DNA from: Eremophila alpestris peregrina
Lineage: Eukaryota > Chordata > Aves > Passeriformes > Alaudidae
Direction: 5' to 3'
Length of the DNA: 64,000 nt
Assembly: GCA_009792885.1 (NCBI GenBank)
Contig: WMCF01000018.1
Span: 7,438,112-7,502,111, forward strand
Under the pieces are notes generated by a model. That model did no database searches. It was not told the DNA's origin and saw only the letters and a program-made list of their open reading frames with translations. The translations under genes were made by a program, and so were the position numbers. Of the stretch, positions 50,403 through 62,000 are shown one piece after another. The first letter of the stretch is position 1. Every line of letters begins with the position of its first letter.

Positions 50403-50510
50403 CAAACACATAAAATCACGGAATCACAGAATCACTGGGTTGGAAGAGACCTCCAAGATCATCAAGTCCAACCCATGCCCTAACACCTCGACTAAACCAT
50501 GCTCAAGGAT
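50403..50510 (-). mobile_element. CR1 LINE 3' tail fragment, minus orientation
   Basis: The plus strand reads AATCACGGAATCACAGAATC, GGGTTGGAAGAGACCTCCAA, GATCATCAAGTCCAACCCAT and CTAACACCTCGACTAAACCA, the reverse complement of a younger-type CR1 3' end. It is truncated after about 105 bp and lies 370 bp from the opposite-facing CR1 at 49559-50034. Confidence 0.9.
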
Positions 50511-53500
50511 GTAGGAATACTGCTCTTGTATGTATGCTGTGTTAACCCACCTGCCTCACCTGCTGCAATCTTTCCCATCTTTCTCAACTCTTTATTACAC
50601 ATTCAACAAGACTTTTTGTGCTCTCCTGGTCACTTCTCTGCCCTGTGATTGTACCTTTTTGCCTCTGCATGCATGTGTACACACTACTCCCAGCTACAGG
50701 AGCTTGGTCCAGTTGTTTACCAGATGCAGTCTATTAAAAAGATGTCATTCCTCAACATTTTCTTCACTCCCTGAAATCAAGTTTCCCAAGTGTGTTCAAA
50801 TACCATATTTTTCTTGTAAATGCATGCCACAGAAATTAAAACAGCAACACAAAGATAGTCACAGCTGCAGAAAATACGTCAATCCACATTACAGAGAAAC
50901 TTATCTATAGAGTGTCTCCAGGGCCTGTTTCTAGGTACCAGGGGACAGGAAAAATCTGTGGTGCCCATATGGCTGTCATAAGATCTTCCTTTTTCACTGA
51001 GAGTGGCTCAGAGCAAAACCATCTTCTAAAAGTCTCTTGTTGACACTTCTGAATGTCTCTTGTTGAGCAGAAGAAAAAGAAAAATGAAGATTTGGTGGGT
51101 AGCAATAATAACAAGAAAAATCATTCCTTCCCAACAGTGATGAAGGTCTTGAGTTGTTGTGCTGGGTGCCAGGGATAACATTACTGAGGTGACTTACGAA
51201 CTTCTGAAATTATGAGCTCCTGGTACCTTAATGTAAGTAGCAGCACACTCTACCTCTGTCAGGGAGTTTTTTGGTTTTTTTTTTGTAAAAACTCGTTCTA
51301 CATATTAAAACAAATCAATGGCACTTAAATTTTAAAAGGGAAATAAGTATTACACATGATTTTTACCCTTTAAATGAGCACTGTTTTATATCTACAATTT
51401 TTTTTCTATTCTCAGACTATCCCCAAACAATTTAAGTTCTGATGCATTGTCCTTCTGGCCTCATTCTGTACACACATTCCTGATTTAGACAGGCTAAACA
51501 ATCAAAACTGTTTGGCAGTTGCTCATTTCTGCAGAGTATGATGGCCAAATTGTCACCACCTTACCATTACTTTCCATTCCCCATGCAATTATAATAAAGT
51601 CTCCTAAACTTTTTTGCTGACTTGCTGAACTGGAATGAAAATCTAAGATGCACTGACAGCGCCTCATTATGTGCTGCATTATTTCCCAAGGTACAGAAAG
51701 ATTTTTTTACAAGAGTGCATAAAAAGTGAACAGTAAATAAGTTAGAAATGCTTTAATTTACAGGAGATGAGGCTTGAGATTAGTCCAAGTGCTGTGATAG
51801 GCCAATATCTGATTTTTAGTAATGCTTTTAGTAAGGTTTGCTACCATATGGACTGACGGTGGGAGGTAATTTTTTTTTTTAATTTATTTACTCTAGGTAA
51901 AACACTGAAAATTAAATCTACTCTATCAGAGAAGATACTGGCAAGAGTGTAATGTAGAAAGCACTTCACTTAAGCACTTCCTTTAGTTAAACCTGAATGC
52001 CAATAGACACTGCCAAGGAATGAAGACATTTTATTTAAAATTACACTGGCAAGAAACCATCAAATTATCCTTAACATTTTCATTAAATTGAGATACAGAT
52101 ATAGTTAGGGTAGTAAATCTTTTCAATACAAGGAGTTTATTCCTGAGCCAAGGCCAGATTCAGCAGTAATTGTAGGAACTATTAGGACCTAAAGGCTCAT
52201 CTACATTACCAAAACAACTGTTCAAGGCTTTGGCCCAGTTTTGAGAAATGGACAGGCTCCATCCTGAACTACAGAGCTAATCACATCAGCAAAATCATTC
52301 CATGTTTTGTTGGCTTGGTTCAGTGAGATTTTGGGGGTTTCTATTAGAATACCTATTGGTTGCCTGCTGTCCGTGCTCTTGAGGATGTAAAAAAGTCAAA
52401 CAAGTAATACCTTTCTCAGTAGTGACACCTTATTCTTCTAAAGGCATGAGCTGAAGAGATGAGGAATTTTATGTCCACAGTTTCTAAGATGAAAAAACTA
52501 GTAGCCTATGGTCACAGCTCCTTGATAACATCTATGTAGCAAAATTCTACCCCCAGAGATGCCTACATTTCATTCACATCTTCTGATGAAGCAAGATATT
52601 TATTTTCAGAATCCAGTCTTCTGAGGAACACAGGGGCTAAGGGCTTATTATAGTTTTAGAGCTATAGTTGTAAAACATTATGATGTTTTTTGGCAAATGT
52701 TAGTTGACCATAAATCCTGTTTTGTTTTCTGGGGTTTCAAAATATAAACATATTTAATTCAAATACTATTGCTGCAAAGATGTTCAGCTAAATAGTAAAG
52801 ATTAGGATCATCTTTTTCAAGTCTGCCTAAAGCCTGAACTATTTATTTTTTTAGGAATGGAGCATTCAGTATTCTTACATGTCATTGACAGTCCAATTTT
52901 AAAGAATAATTACCTTCAAGTGAACACAAACGTAACTTCATATTTGCCTTACTATCTTTGGCTCACCTTTGATACACCTGGAAGCTTTCCCTAAACATCA
53001 GCATTATAAAAATTGGCATTCCAAGCAATTCCAACATGTTGATTTTATCTGGAGAGAAACATGTGTGCTATGGGCGAGTTCACATCTAGTTGTTGTTAAA
53101 ACATGTTCCATTTAATTTCCTATTTAAATTGGTTGGAGTGTTTTCACCCTCCCTTGGTGCCCATGCAAACAAGAACCTTGTCAAAGTCAAATCTTTCATG
53201 TGGTTTGAGGAAAAAACAGACCAGATTATTTCTTTAAATTAGGTCACCTGAGCTTCCCTGAGATCCAGAAAAGCAGATACACACAAGCATATTTATATGT
53301 GCATTGATACAAGAATTTATGGATGTATTTTCATGCAGGAATTCACAAAAGAATTAAAAGAGGTCCTTCATAACAAATTACTCATAATTACAAATGTTAA
53401 CAGTCTTGAACGTCTGAAGATCCCAGTACACCCCAACCTCTGTTCATTAAATATGAACACTCAGATGGGTTGTTTGATGCACAAGGCCTGGGCTCCTGTA

Positions 53501-53734
53501 ACAGTGAAAAAAAACCCAAAAAACACCTGTCAGTACGATGTCCACTCAAAAAAAGTAAATTTTCCCTGACCAGTTCTTGTGAGGTGGAAGTGGCCTTCAT
53601 CTGGAAGCAGCTTGAAACTAAAGGCAGCCAGTAAATTCATATTCTGAAGACTCGTTCAAAAAGTATTTAAGTGACACAAATTATGATTTGGCAGAAAATA
53701 ATTACAAGAAAGCAAAAAAAAAAAAAAAACCAAC
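50511..53734. other. Intergenic, nothing recognised
   Basis: AT-rich intergenic DNA without recognisable genes or mobile elements. Several short open frames (for example 50530-50910 plus) resemble no known protein. Confidence 0.75.
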
Positions 53735-53764
53735 NNNNNNNNNNNNNNNNNNNNNNNNNNNNNN
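53735..53764. other. Assembly gap (30 N)
   Basis: Thirty N bases flanked on the left by a poly-A run ending CCAAC and on the right by CC plus another poly-A run. The real length and sequence are unknown; the flanks suggest an A-rich simple repeat that was not resolved. Confidence 0.99.
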
Positions 53765-55559
53765 CCAAAAAAAAAAAAAAACCCACAAAAATAACTTTAG
53801 ATAACTAAGGGGAAACAATAGTATTCTGGTATTTAAAATTACTCCAGAGAATTTACTACAGCTAGCCATGGGATCCTGAAAAATTGTTCTGATTTACATC
53901 TGTGCATCATTCAAGTTATGCAGATTAATTTCCTGCATAGGTGTTTTAGCTTAGTCCTAGATGAGCTGTATAGGTTCTTCTCTAATTTTAGATTTTGCAT
54001 GGCTCAGATCCATTCATTAAGGTTTGCCATTGATAAAAATGAGCAGGGGTACACAGAATTCAGTAGGAGTTGAGACAGTTTATGCTGCTTTAGAATAAAT
54101 TCCTGAATTTTACTCCTACCTACTCTTTTATTTCTTAATAAGTGACAACAGTGTAATCTAATTTTAGCTGTCTAAATATTAGGCATCTGGTCTAACCTCT
54201 TCATCTAGACCTCTCCACACAGAGAGTCACTTCCTTCCTCTTCTAAACTCCTCCCTTATAAGGGATTCAGTTCACTGGATGTGCTGATTGACTGAAAGTT
54301 CATTATGAGATTGAGCACTTGTGCAAGGCTGAAGTTTGCTGGCGTCAGATCTCACTTTCCATGCAACTGAAAAAAAGCCAGTAAAGAAAATAAAGAAATA
54401 AAGAAAATAAAACAATAAAGAAGAAAATATCCTTTATCTTTAAAGTAGGAGCAATGATGCTTAGGCACTTCTAAACAGATTTTAAGACCTAAGTGACAAA
54501 TGAGCAATAAAATTATTCAGGATTGTTATTAGTGTCACAGAAGGATGTTGAGAAAAGTGTCAGAGACTGCTGAATAACTCCCATTTTATCAGTTCTAAAG
54601 ACTGTAAAGTTCTAAAGACTGACATCTACTCTAGAAAAAGACACAGAAATGAATTTTTTTTTCTTTTGATCTCTTCCAGTAAATTTGGATTTTCAAAGTG
54701 CCATTAGGAAGAGATGAAGATGTCGCAGGATTTGGGAGGTGTAATTTAAATGCAGAGTACTTCCAGTAACCTGCTGTATATATGATCAAATGAGCTGGAA
54801 AACAACTGTGCACAGAAGGGCCTGAGCTGCACCTAGGTAAGGAGTTGAACATGAGTGATCAGTGTGCCCTTGCAGCAAAGAAAACCAGCTGTATAGTGTG
54901 GGAAACCAGGCTACCCCTTTGGGGGTCCCTGGGTGTTTGAGACCCTGAGGGTCTTGAGACAGAGCCAAAAAAACCAAAAATCCCTATTCTTTTGATCTAA
55001 CACCCTGGAAAACACTGCCATGCTTGAAAGAGGAAAAGAAGTCCACATGAGTTTGATTGGTATGATTTTTGTTAGGTCACAGGGTGTAAAAATAGAATTT
55101 TTAGATTTTACTATCTAGATAGAATGGGGCAAAGATGGAGGAATCAGGGTGTGCTTTTGTCTTTTTCCTGCTTCTTCTTCCCCTCCATCTTTGCAGAGCG
55201 GGTGGCCTTTTCTTGATTGGGTTTTGGTAAAATTTCACTGTCTGACATGGATCAGAGTTATTGTTACTTAGAGAAAAACATGGTTAACGTAGTTTAGATT
55301 ATAAAAGTTCAGGTGCCATTGTAGGAGGGTCAGATTCTGCTTTTCTGGTTTCCTGGGAACATCACGCTGGACTGAGAGAACTTTTAAGATAAAGAAAATA
55401 ATAAACAACTCTGCAAAAAACTGCACGGCCTCCAGCTCTCCTTTGAACTCTATCATCAACTCTCAGGGTGCAAAAAAATACCAGAAAACCTGAAAGTGTA
55501 GCAGGTTGTATTAACTAGAGCATAGCCAGCAGCTTGATGGAACTTCTCTCTGCCCTCTT
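53765..55559. other. Intergenic, simple A-rich sequence
   Basis: AT-rich DNA with an AAAGAAAT-like simple repeat at about 54378-54427 and a small duplication of GTTCTAAAGACTG (54592-54604 and 54609-54621). No gene recognised. Confidence 0.75.
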
Positions 55560-56045
55560 TGCACTCTCTTCTCTCTGAGGGTGCTTCTGGAGAGCTGCAT
55601 GCAATTCTGGGCTCCTCAGGGCAAGAAAGAGTTTGAAATAGTGGAGGAAATCAGCAGAGGACCAAGAACATCATAAGGGACTGGGTTGTACGGTACAAAG
55701 AGAGGCTGAAAGGATTTGATTTGTTCAGCCCTGAGACCAGAAGCTGAAGGAAAGACCTCCCTGAATTTTATCACCATCTAATCAGAGTGTATAGTGAGGG
55801 TGGAACCAAACACATCTCGAGTACACAAGTTGCAACAAGGGAAAATAGATTATTTTCAGCTAGATATTAGGAAGAAACTTTTCATGTTTGGTGGTGAAAC
55901 ACTCTGGATGGGGCCCAGAGAGATACCTTGTGAAACTTCCATCCTTGGGGACATTCAAACCTGCACTGCACAGTGTGCTGAGCAATCAGTTGTCCTTATC
56001 TGTTCAAATGCCCCTTCCAGCCTCAGCTCTTCTCTGACTCTGTGA
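55560..56045 (+). mobile_element. Diverged CR1 LINE 3' end
   Basis: Recognisable CR1 blocks in order: GAGAGCTGCATGCAATTCTG, GGACCAAGAACATCATAAGG, AGAGAGGCTGAAAGGATTTG, TAGATATTAGGAAGAAACTT and the 3' end CCCCTTCCAGCCTCAGCTCT then TCTGACTCTGTGA. It is more diverged than the 49559 copy and without an intact frame. Confidence 0.85.
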
Positions 56046-59000
56046 CCCAGTTCACCAAACTGATGGCTATGGTGTGGTTGTTTACACATCATCTGGTTGC
56101 TCTGGGTTCATTTTGGGATCACTGTTGTGACTCTTCCAGTGCCAGCCTCACGATGAGACCAGTCTGTGGTCAGGGTAGTTGCTCTCTTGCTGAGATCTGC
56201 CTCATGGCACAGAGGTGTCTCCTCTAAGCCATGACTTGGTCACATCAGTCCCACACTCTTCAGCTCTCTTTCACATTTGCAAAGAGAGAAACCTTAATAC
56301 TTTTTTTGGGGGAACACTTTTGTTAATATTTGACTCTCACTCAGAGACTGTGGTGTTGGCTGTTGTGTACAGAAAGAGAAGAAATAAATAAAGCCTTCCA
56401 GATGATGACAGCACAGTGGCTCCCTACTCCCCTGAGCAATGCCAACAATAATTTTAAATCAGCCTTTTATCTTCAAATGTATTTCAGAGCCACTTCAGAG
56501 TGAGAAGAGCTTCTTAACATATGAACTTTCAGATGGGTGGGTTGAAGAAAATATGGAGCTTTCCTTTAAACAATTAGAGACCATTTTGCTAATCAATTTT
56601 TGTCAGGCGCCTAGAAACATTTTTCATTATCTGATTCCAAATTGTCTTAAACAGTACGAACTAATGAACTTTTATCAGTCCAGTTTGGGGCACTCTGATA
56701 CATCCCTGCTCAAATTAAATAAATCACAAACCTTAATTAACAAAGATTGGCATGCCTACAGAAGCAATGAATTAGTTTGTACGCTATCTGGGAGATCACA
56801 AACCTACAGTAGTTACAATTAATGGGTTTAATTTTAAATGCTAGGGCTCCAGCATAAGAGTGCCTGTGAAGTCCATCCTGGCATTCTTATTACACTTTAA
56901 TTATAATTGATGTAGCTGGGAAAGATGTCAGCAGTGTACATTTTAGCACAGGTGCTGGTCTTCTTTAAGAACTCATAGTCCTTGCTTGAAACAGTCAATG
57001 ATATGCAACAAGATTTTGATGAAATCCAAATTTATTAGGGTTATTAAAAGTTATTAATTATTTGGCACTGTTGAGATGTAATCTGGTTCCATTTTTTAAT
57101 AGACAGCTTTATATATTTAAGTTTCAGAATTGAGGTTTATTTTTAGTTTAAAACATTTCTCTCCCTCTTGGCCCCCTCCCATCATTCTGTTTCTTGCAGA
57201 TTTGGGGATTTTTCACCTTCTTAGGCTAAGCTCTTATCTTCCAAGCAGGTATTTCCAACTATTTTCCATTTTTCCATCTTCACTGTTCCACTATCACCAT
57301 TGCTGTATGAAGCAGCTCCCAGGAATGAAGTCAGTCAAGTCTAAAAGATAAAGTCAGGGAACGTCAGCAGAAGATAAATCCATCTTCTGTAAATTGCATC
57401 AATCCACTGCCATTGTTTGAGGTGTCAAGCTTGAACTGAACATCAGTGGCCTCAAATGAAACATTTTCCAAGGGTTCCAAGGGTTATCCCCTGCTTCCCT
57501 CCATCCCACCTGCAGCCCAGCAAGCAGGGGTGAGCCCAGGCACAGATCTGACAGCTCTGCTCCCACTGCACCCCTGCCTGTGCCTCCCAGCTTGGTCCTT
57601 CCACCTTCTCAGAGCTGTCTGAACCACACTCCCAGCCCTTAATTCCAGGGCACTCCTGTCCAATTCATCAAATCTCCCTGTGAGACCCTTTTCCTGCAGG
57701 ATGAGCTTAAAAGAAAAATTAGTTCTCCAATTGACTGGAGACAATTAGAGCACAAACCTTATGATAACTTGTCCTTCTCTTATTGCCTCAACTCCTGGAC
57801 TTATTAGACTATGGGAAAACTCCATCAGTCAGTTAAGGAGGGAAATTAATTTTTTGATTACAGAGACTGGAAATGGCAAGTAGGTGAGTCCTGAAGGCTC
57901 ATAAAAAACAAAAGGCAATTAAAACTAATCCCATATGGATTTCGTCGTTGACTTTACTAAAGGTTTGTCATTGACTTTAATGTAGTCAGAATTTTCTTGA
58001 TTCCTTTTGAAATATATTTTTAAGGATGTGTCCTGATTATTTGGATCTCATTCACAATTTTTGAATGTTTTGGCTTGGCAATATAATATTTTGTGGAACT
58101 CTGTAACAGAGGTACAACCATTTGCTAAACCTTGTGTATTAGGCATCTCTGGAACACAAACCTGTGATATGAAAATTAAATTATTTGAATCAAATAATGG
58201 ATATAAGATCTACAAAACTGGATTGTGTATTAATTAAATACTCACTTTCATCAGTTCAATTTTCTATGCTTACCAATTAGTGTCTACAGCATTTGAAATC
58301 AATAACAGCAAAGTGATTGATGGTGGAGAATAAAAATGAAATATTCTTAACTAAGAAATTGAAAACTTGCCTACAAGCTGTGCTTGTTTTGCACTATCTG
58401 ATACCCTAGTCTTGAGCAAGGAAATATTTTGGCCAGGTAAGAATGCTCATTTGGTCTCTTGTGGAATACAGGACATGGAATTTGGTTCATTTGCCTCTGC
58501 ACTAATCCATGCACTTTGGACCTAGGACTTGAAAAGGCATCCTGCACTCTGTTCCCCTGCTACCACACATTCCTTACATAGAATCCTTTGCACAAATTCA
58601 TGGAGCTCCTTCCTAGGAGCACTTAGACTGTTTGAAGCAGAGATTGATGTGTTTCCCCTTCAGGAGTTTGGCCATTCCCTGTTGGAGCCCATTTATCCTT
58701 CTGGCCTCTGTAACATCCTCCAACAGCAGAATCTGTTGCTGCATGCTTATAAATGCTCTGTGAGTGAAAAAGTAATGCCCTCTGTTGTGAGTTTTTTACT
58801 TGAGTATTTATTAGGTGTCCCTCAGTGTTTATGTCTTTCCCATTTTCCTGACTCATCCCCTTAGAAACTGCAGAATCTGGCTGGTATGGAGCCTAAAACC
58901 ACTCTTCTAACTTGCAGCCCAGCTCTGTTCATGGACAGTTTATGTCCATTTATTCCTACAACAGCACTGCCTTCTGTCTTATCTGGTTGAATGTTGGCAG

Positions 59001-62000
59001 ACAAAATCTCCTTTGTGCCCTGTTGAGTTTTTCTAGGCTGAGCAAGCCTTGCTCTGCTGAGTCAGATGAACAGGCTGAGTCAATCCATCAGCTTCTTGCC
59101 ATTGAAAGGGATGATCCCTGATCTCCTTCTCCTTCTCCTCTTCTCTCTTCTATCCATGTGTATATTTCCTGTGCAACTGGTTCTGGCTCTTGTTTGACCA
59201 TTCAGTGAAGGTGATTAAATCAATATAAATAAAACAAGTGATTAAATCCATAAAATAACCCAGGAGAAAATACAAAGAGTTTTCTGCTGATTTAGGGAGC
59301 GGGATCAGTTGGACAGTGGTCAAAACTGGGCTTGTTCAGGCCACTGCTAGGAACCACTGGGTCTTCTTGAAAGCTCAGCTCCCCACTCCCAGCATCATCT
59401 CATTCTTCCCACTTTTTCTCAGGGTATCTGGCCAGAGCTGGGTGACAAGTTGCAGAGCAGGTCTCCCTCAAATTAAAACTTTCCTTGTGCTCTTTGAAGT
59501 ACTTCTGTGGATGCATTTCCATTTACTTTTCTAATCTCTGCATAACATTGTTGTCTCCTAATAGCCCTGGTATTCACTGTACATCCTGATTTCCCTTCTC
59601 AGACATTCTCAGCTGGTGAGTTCAATTTGCAGCAGAAGTCCCTCTGATGGCTCCCCTTAAAGCAGGACACTTTTGCACAATGAAATTTGGAGCCAGCTTT
59701 TGATTCCAGCACTTTTGGTTATTCAGTACTTTCTTTGTCCTGGATATTCAGATTCCTTTCAGTATCAACAGTGTCTCTCAACTTTTTAATTTTGGCAAAT
59801 TCCTGATATGTTTGTCATGATCATTGAAAGAAAATTGTACGAGACAAGCCCCAGGCTGGACAGGCCCTAGAGAACATCTCTGGTGACCCTTCAGCTCAGG
59901 AAATTTCTGCTTGACTGAAGTTTTTCTTCACTAAACTCTGATTACAGAAATCTTATGGAAAATGTTGCAAAGCAGACAGATTATGTCAGACAACTTGACC
60001 TTGATTATTTTCCTCACCATCTAAAATACCATGAAGCCTAAACAAGAGTGAAAGTTTAAAAAAAAAAAAAAGAAAAAAGGTGAAAATATGCAGGTTAGGT
60101 GCAGTCAATTACTGCACTGCTCTTGCTATATTCATTTGTTTGTGTGAACCTTTTTTAAATCAGGTTTGTTTCCAAGGTAGATTGCCTTTGGAAGGCTTCC
60201 TGGAAAAAGCATATTTAAAAGTTAACTTTCAGCAAGTTGAAGGTCATGAATTTGTTTCAAAAGGAGACTGGCCCACGAATCTGATCTCCTCATTGCTTAG
60301 AATTTGTGTTCATAGTTTTCAGGTGAGTATGCTATTTATTGCTATTTATTTGGCAGCCAGCTAAATCCCCTGCCTCCACTTTATTTATTTCTTAAGTTAC
60401 AATGACTTGGCATGTTTAACATGGTTGGGAGTCACCAGGTACTACACCACAGATAATCTTCACATACTTACTTACCTGACTACAGAGATAGAATAATGAG
60501 ATCTTACATATTAGCTAGTTGTTAGCTGTAATTAAGTTATTTTTAGAAACTGCCATGATGACTTTTCTTCCTGACTCTGCACCAAACTGACATAACTCCT
60601 AGGTAAAATCTCCTAGGACTCACAGAAGCAAACAAAACACCCTGGGATGCAAAAAAATTATACAGCTTTTGATATGCATTTGTTGGCCCTGCACTGTACA
60701 CTATCCAATATGCAAAACTGACAAGGGAACCAAATTTTATGGATATGTTTAACTTTTGAACTCAAGAAGAACTCTTTACTTAGTTTCAGACTGTTCCTGC
60801 TCAAATGACAGTTTTGCAGAGCAGTCTTATGCTGCAGCAATGTGTCAGTGCTGATTGCTAATTTACTAAATAAAGTATCTCTGGCAGCAATTTTCCAAGA
60901 CATGACATCTTCTGTAGATTGTATTTTGATTTTAAGAACATTAATCTCAAGAACTCCAATAGCAAGGCCTGATGGAGAGTAACATTTTCCACAGCATAAC
61001 CCTGGTCTCTGAGAAAAGAAAATAGCTGAGTGAATACAGAGAAAGTGTAATTCTATTCAAAGAGCAATTATTGCTGTACTTGCATTAACCTTGCAAGTCT
61101 CCTGCCTACAGTGCCTATATAATGTATTTTACCTGGCATTTGATAATGAAATATGATGAGCAGATCACTGTAGCAAAGGGTGATCAGGAAATGCTCACTG
61201 ATGAGCAGCACTGCCACAAAGTGCAGGATCAAATGCTGCAATGTGGAAACAAAAAGTATAGCTTTAAAAACTTACGAAGTTACAAGTAAAAACCCAAACA
61301 AGAGGGAGAAATGTCAAGAATTCAAGTTATTTTGGTGTTTCATTGTTTTTAAATGAAGAAAAAGTTTCAAAAAAGCTCTGATTATTGATGTCCAATAATG
61401 GTCCAATAGCCAAGTGCCAAATACTGTAGGAAGTAAAAGAAAATAGACAGTGGCTGGTATTTACAGCAAAGCTAGGTGATGTCATCATTGAAATGTAGTT
61501 TCTAGTTATAGTCAAATCCACACACAGAAACTCTTAATTTAGAGGGATAACATCTTGAACTCAAGTTGATCAGGCCACTGGGGCAAAGAGGCCAAAGAAG
61601 CCCAGTCCACACTCAGAACTTGCACAGTCACAGGATGATGTGAGCCCAGACCAGCTCTGTTCAGCCTGGTCCTTTTTGCAAATCCTCTGGGAGTCCAAAA
61701 GGAAAAGTTCTGCCATGTTCACTAGGAATGAAGTTACTCAACAGATCAACTTTTATAAGTGCCATGAAATAAAAAACTTGTCTTTTTTGGACAAATGAAT
61801 AAATGCAGAACAGAATGGACACAGTTTGAACATTAGTTCACAGAATAACTCAAGCCTACAGAAAAATAAACTCCATTGCCTCCGTAGTGATGACACTACT
61901 AAGATAAAATTAATTTGTAGCCATTATGAACATTGACCCCTCCTGGTATCAGACCATAGCTGGCAAATGATGCAATTTTTCATCATCAAAAGAGGTACAA

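Noticed and set aside
50403..50510. Idea that the CR1 pieces at 47990 and 50403 are two halves of one element split by an insertion
   Set aside because: Their order along the strand is wrong for a simple split, and the 47990 piece carries its own remnant of the 3' end. They are separate copies.
58990..59110. Possible very old CR1 fragment on the minus strand
   Set aside because: TTTTTCTAGGCTGAGCAAGCC recalls the CR1 reverse complement, but the surrounding match is too weak to call.
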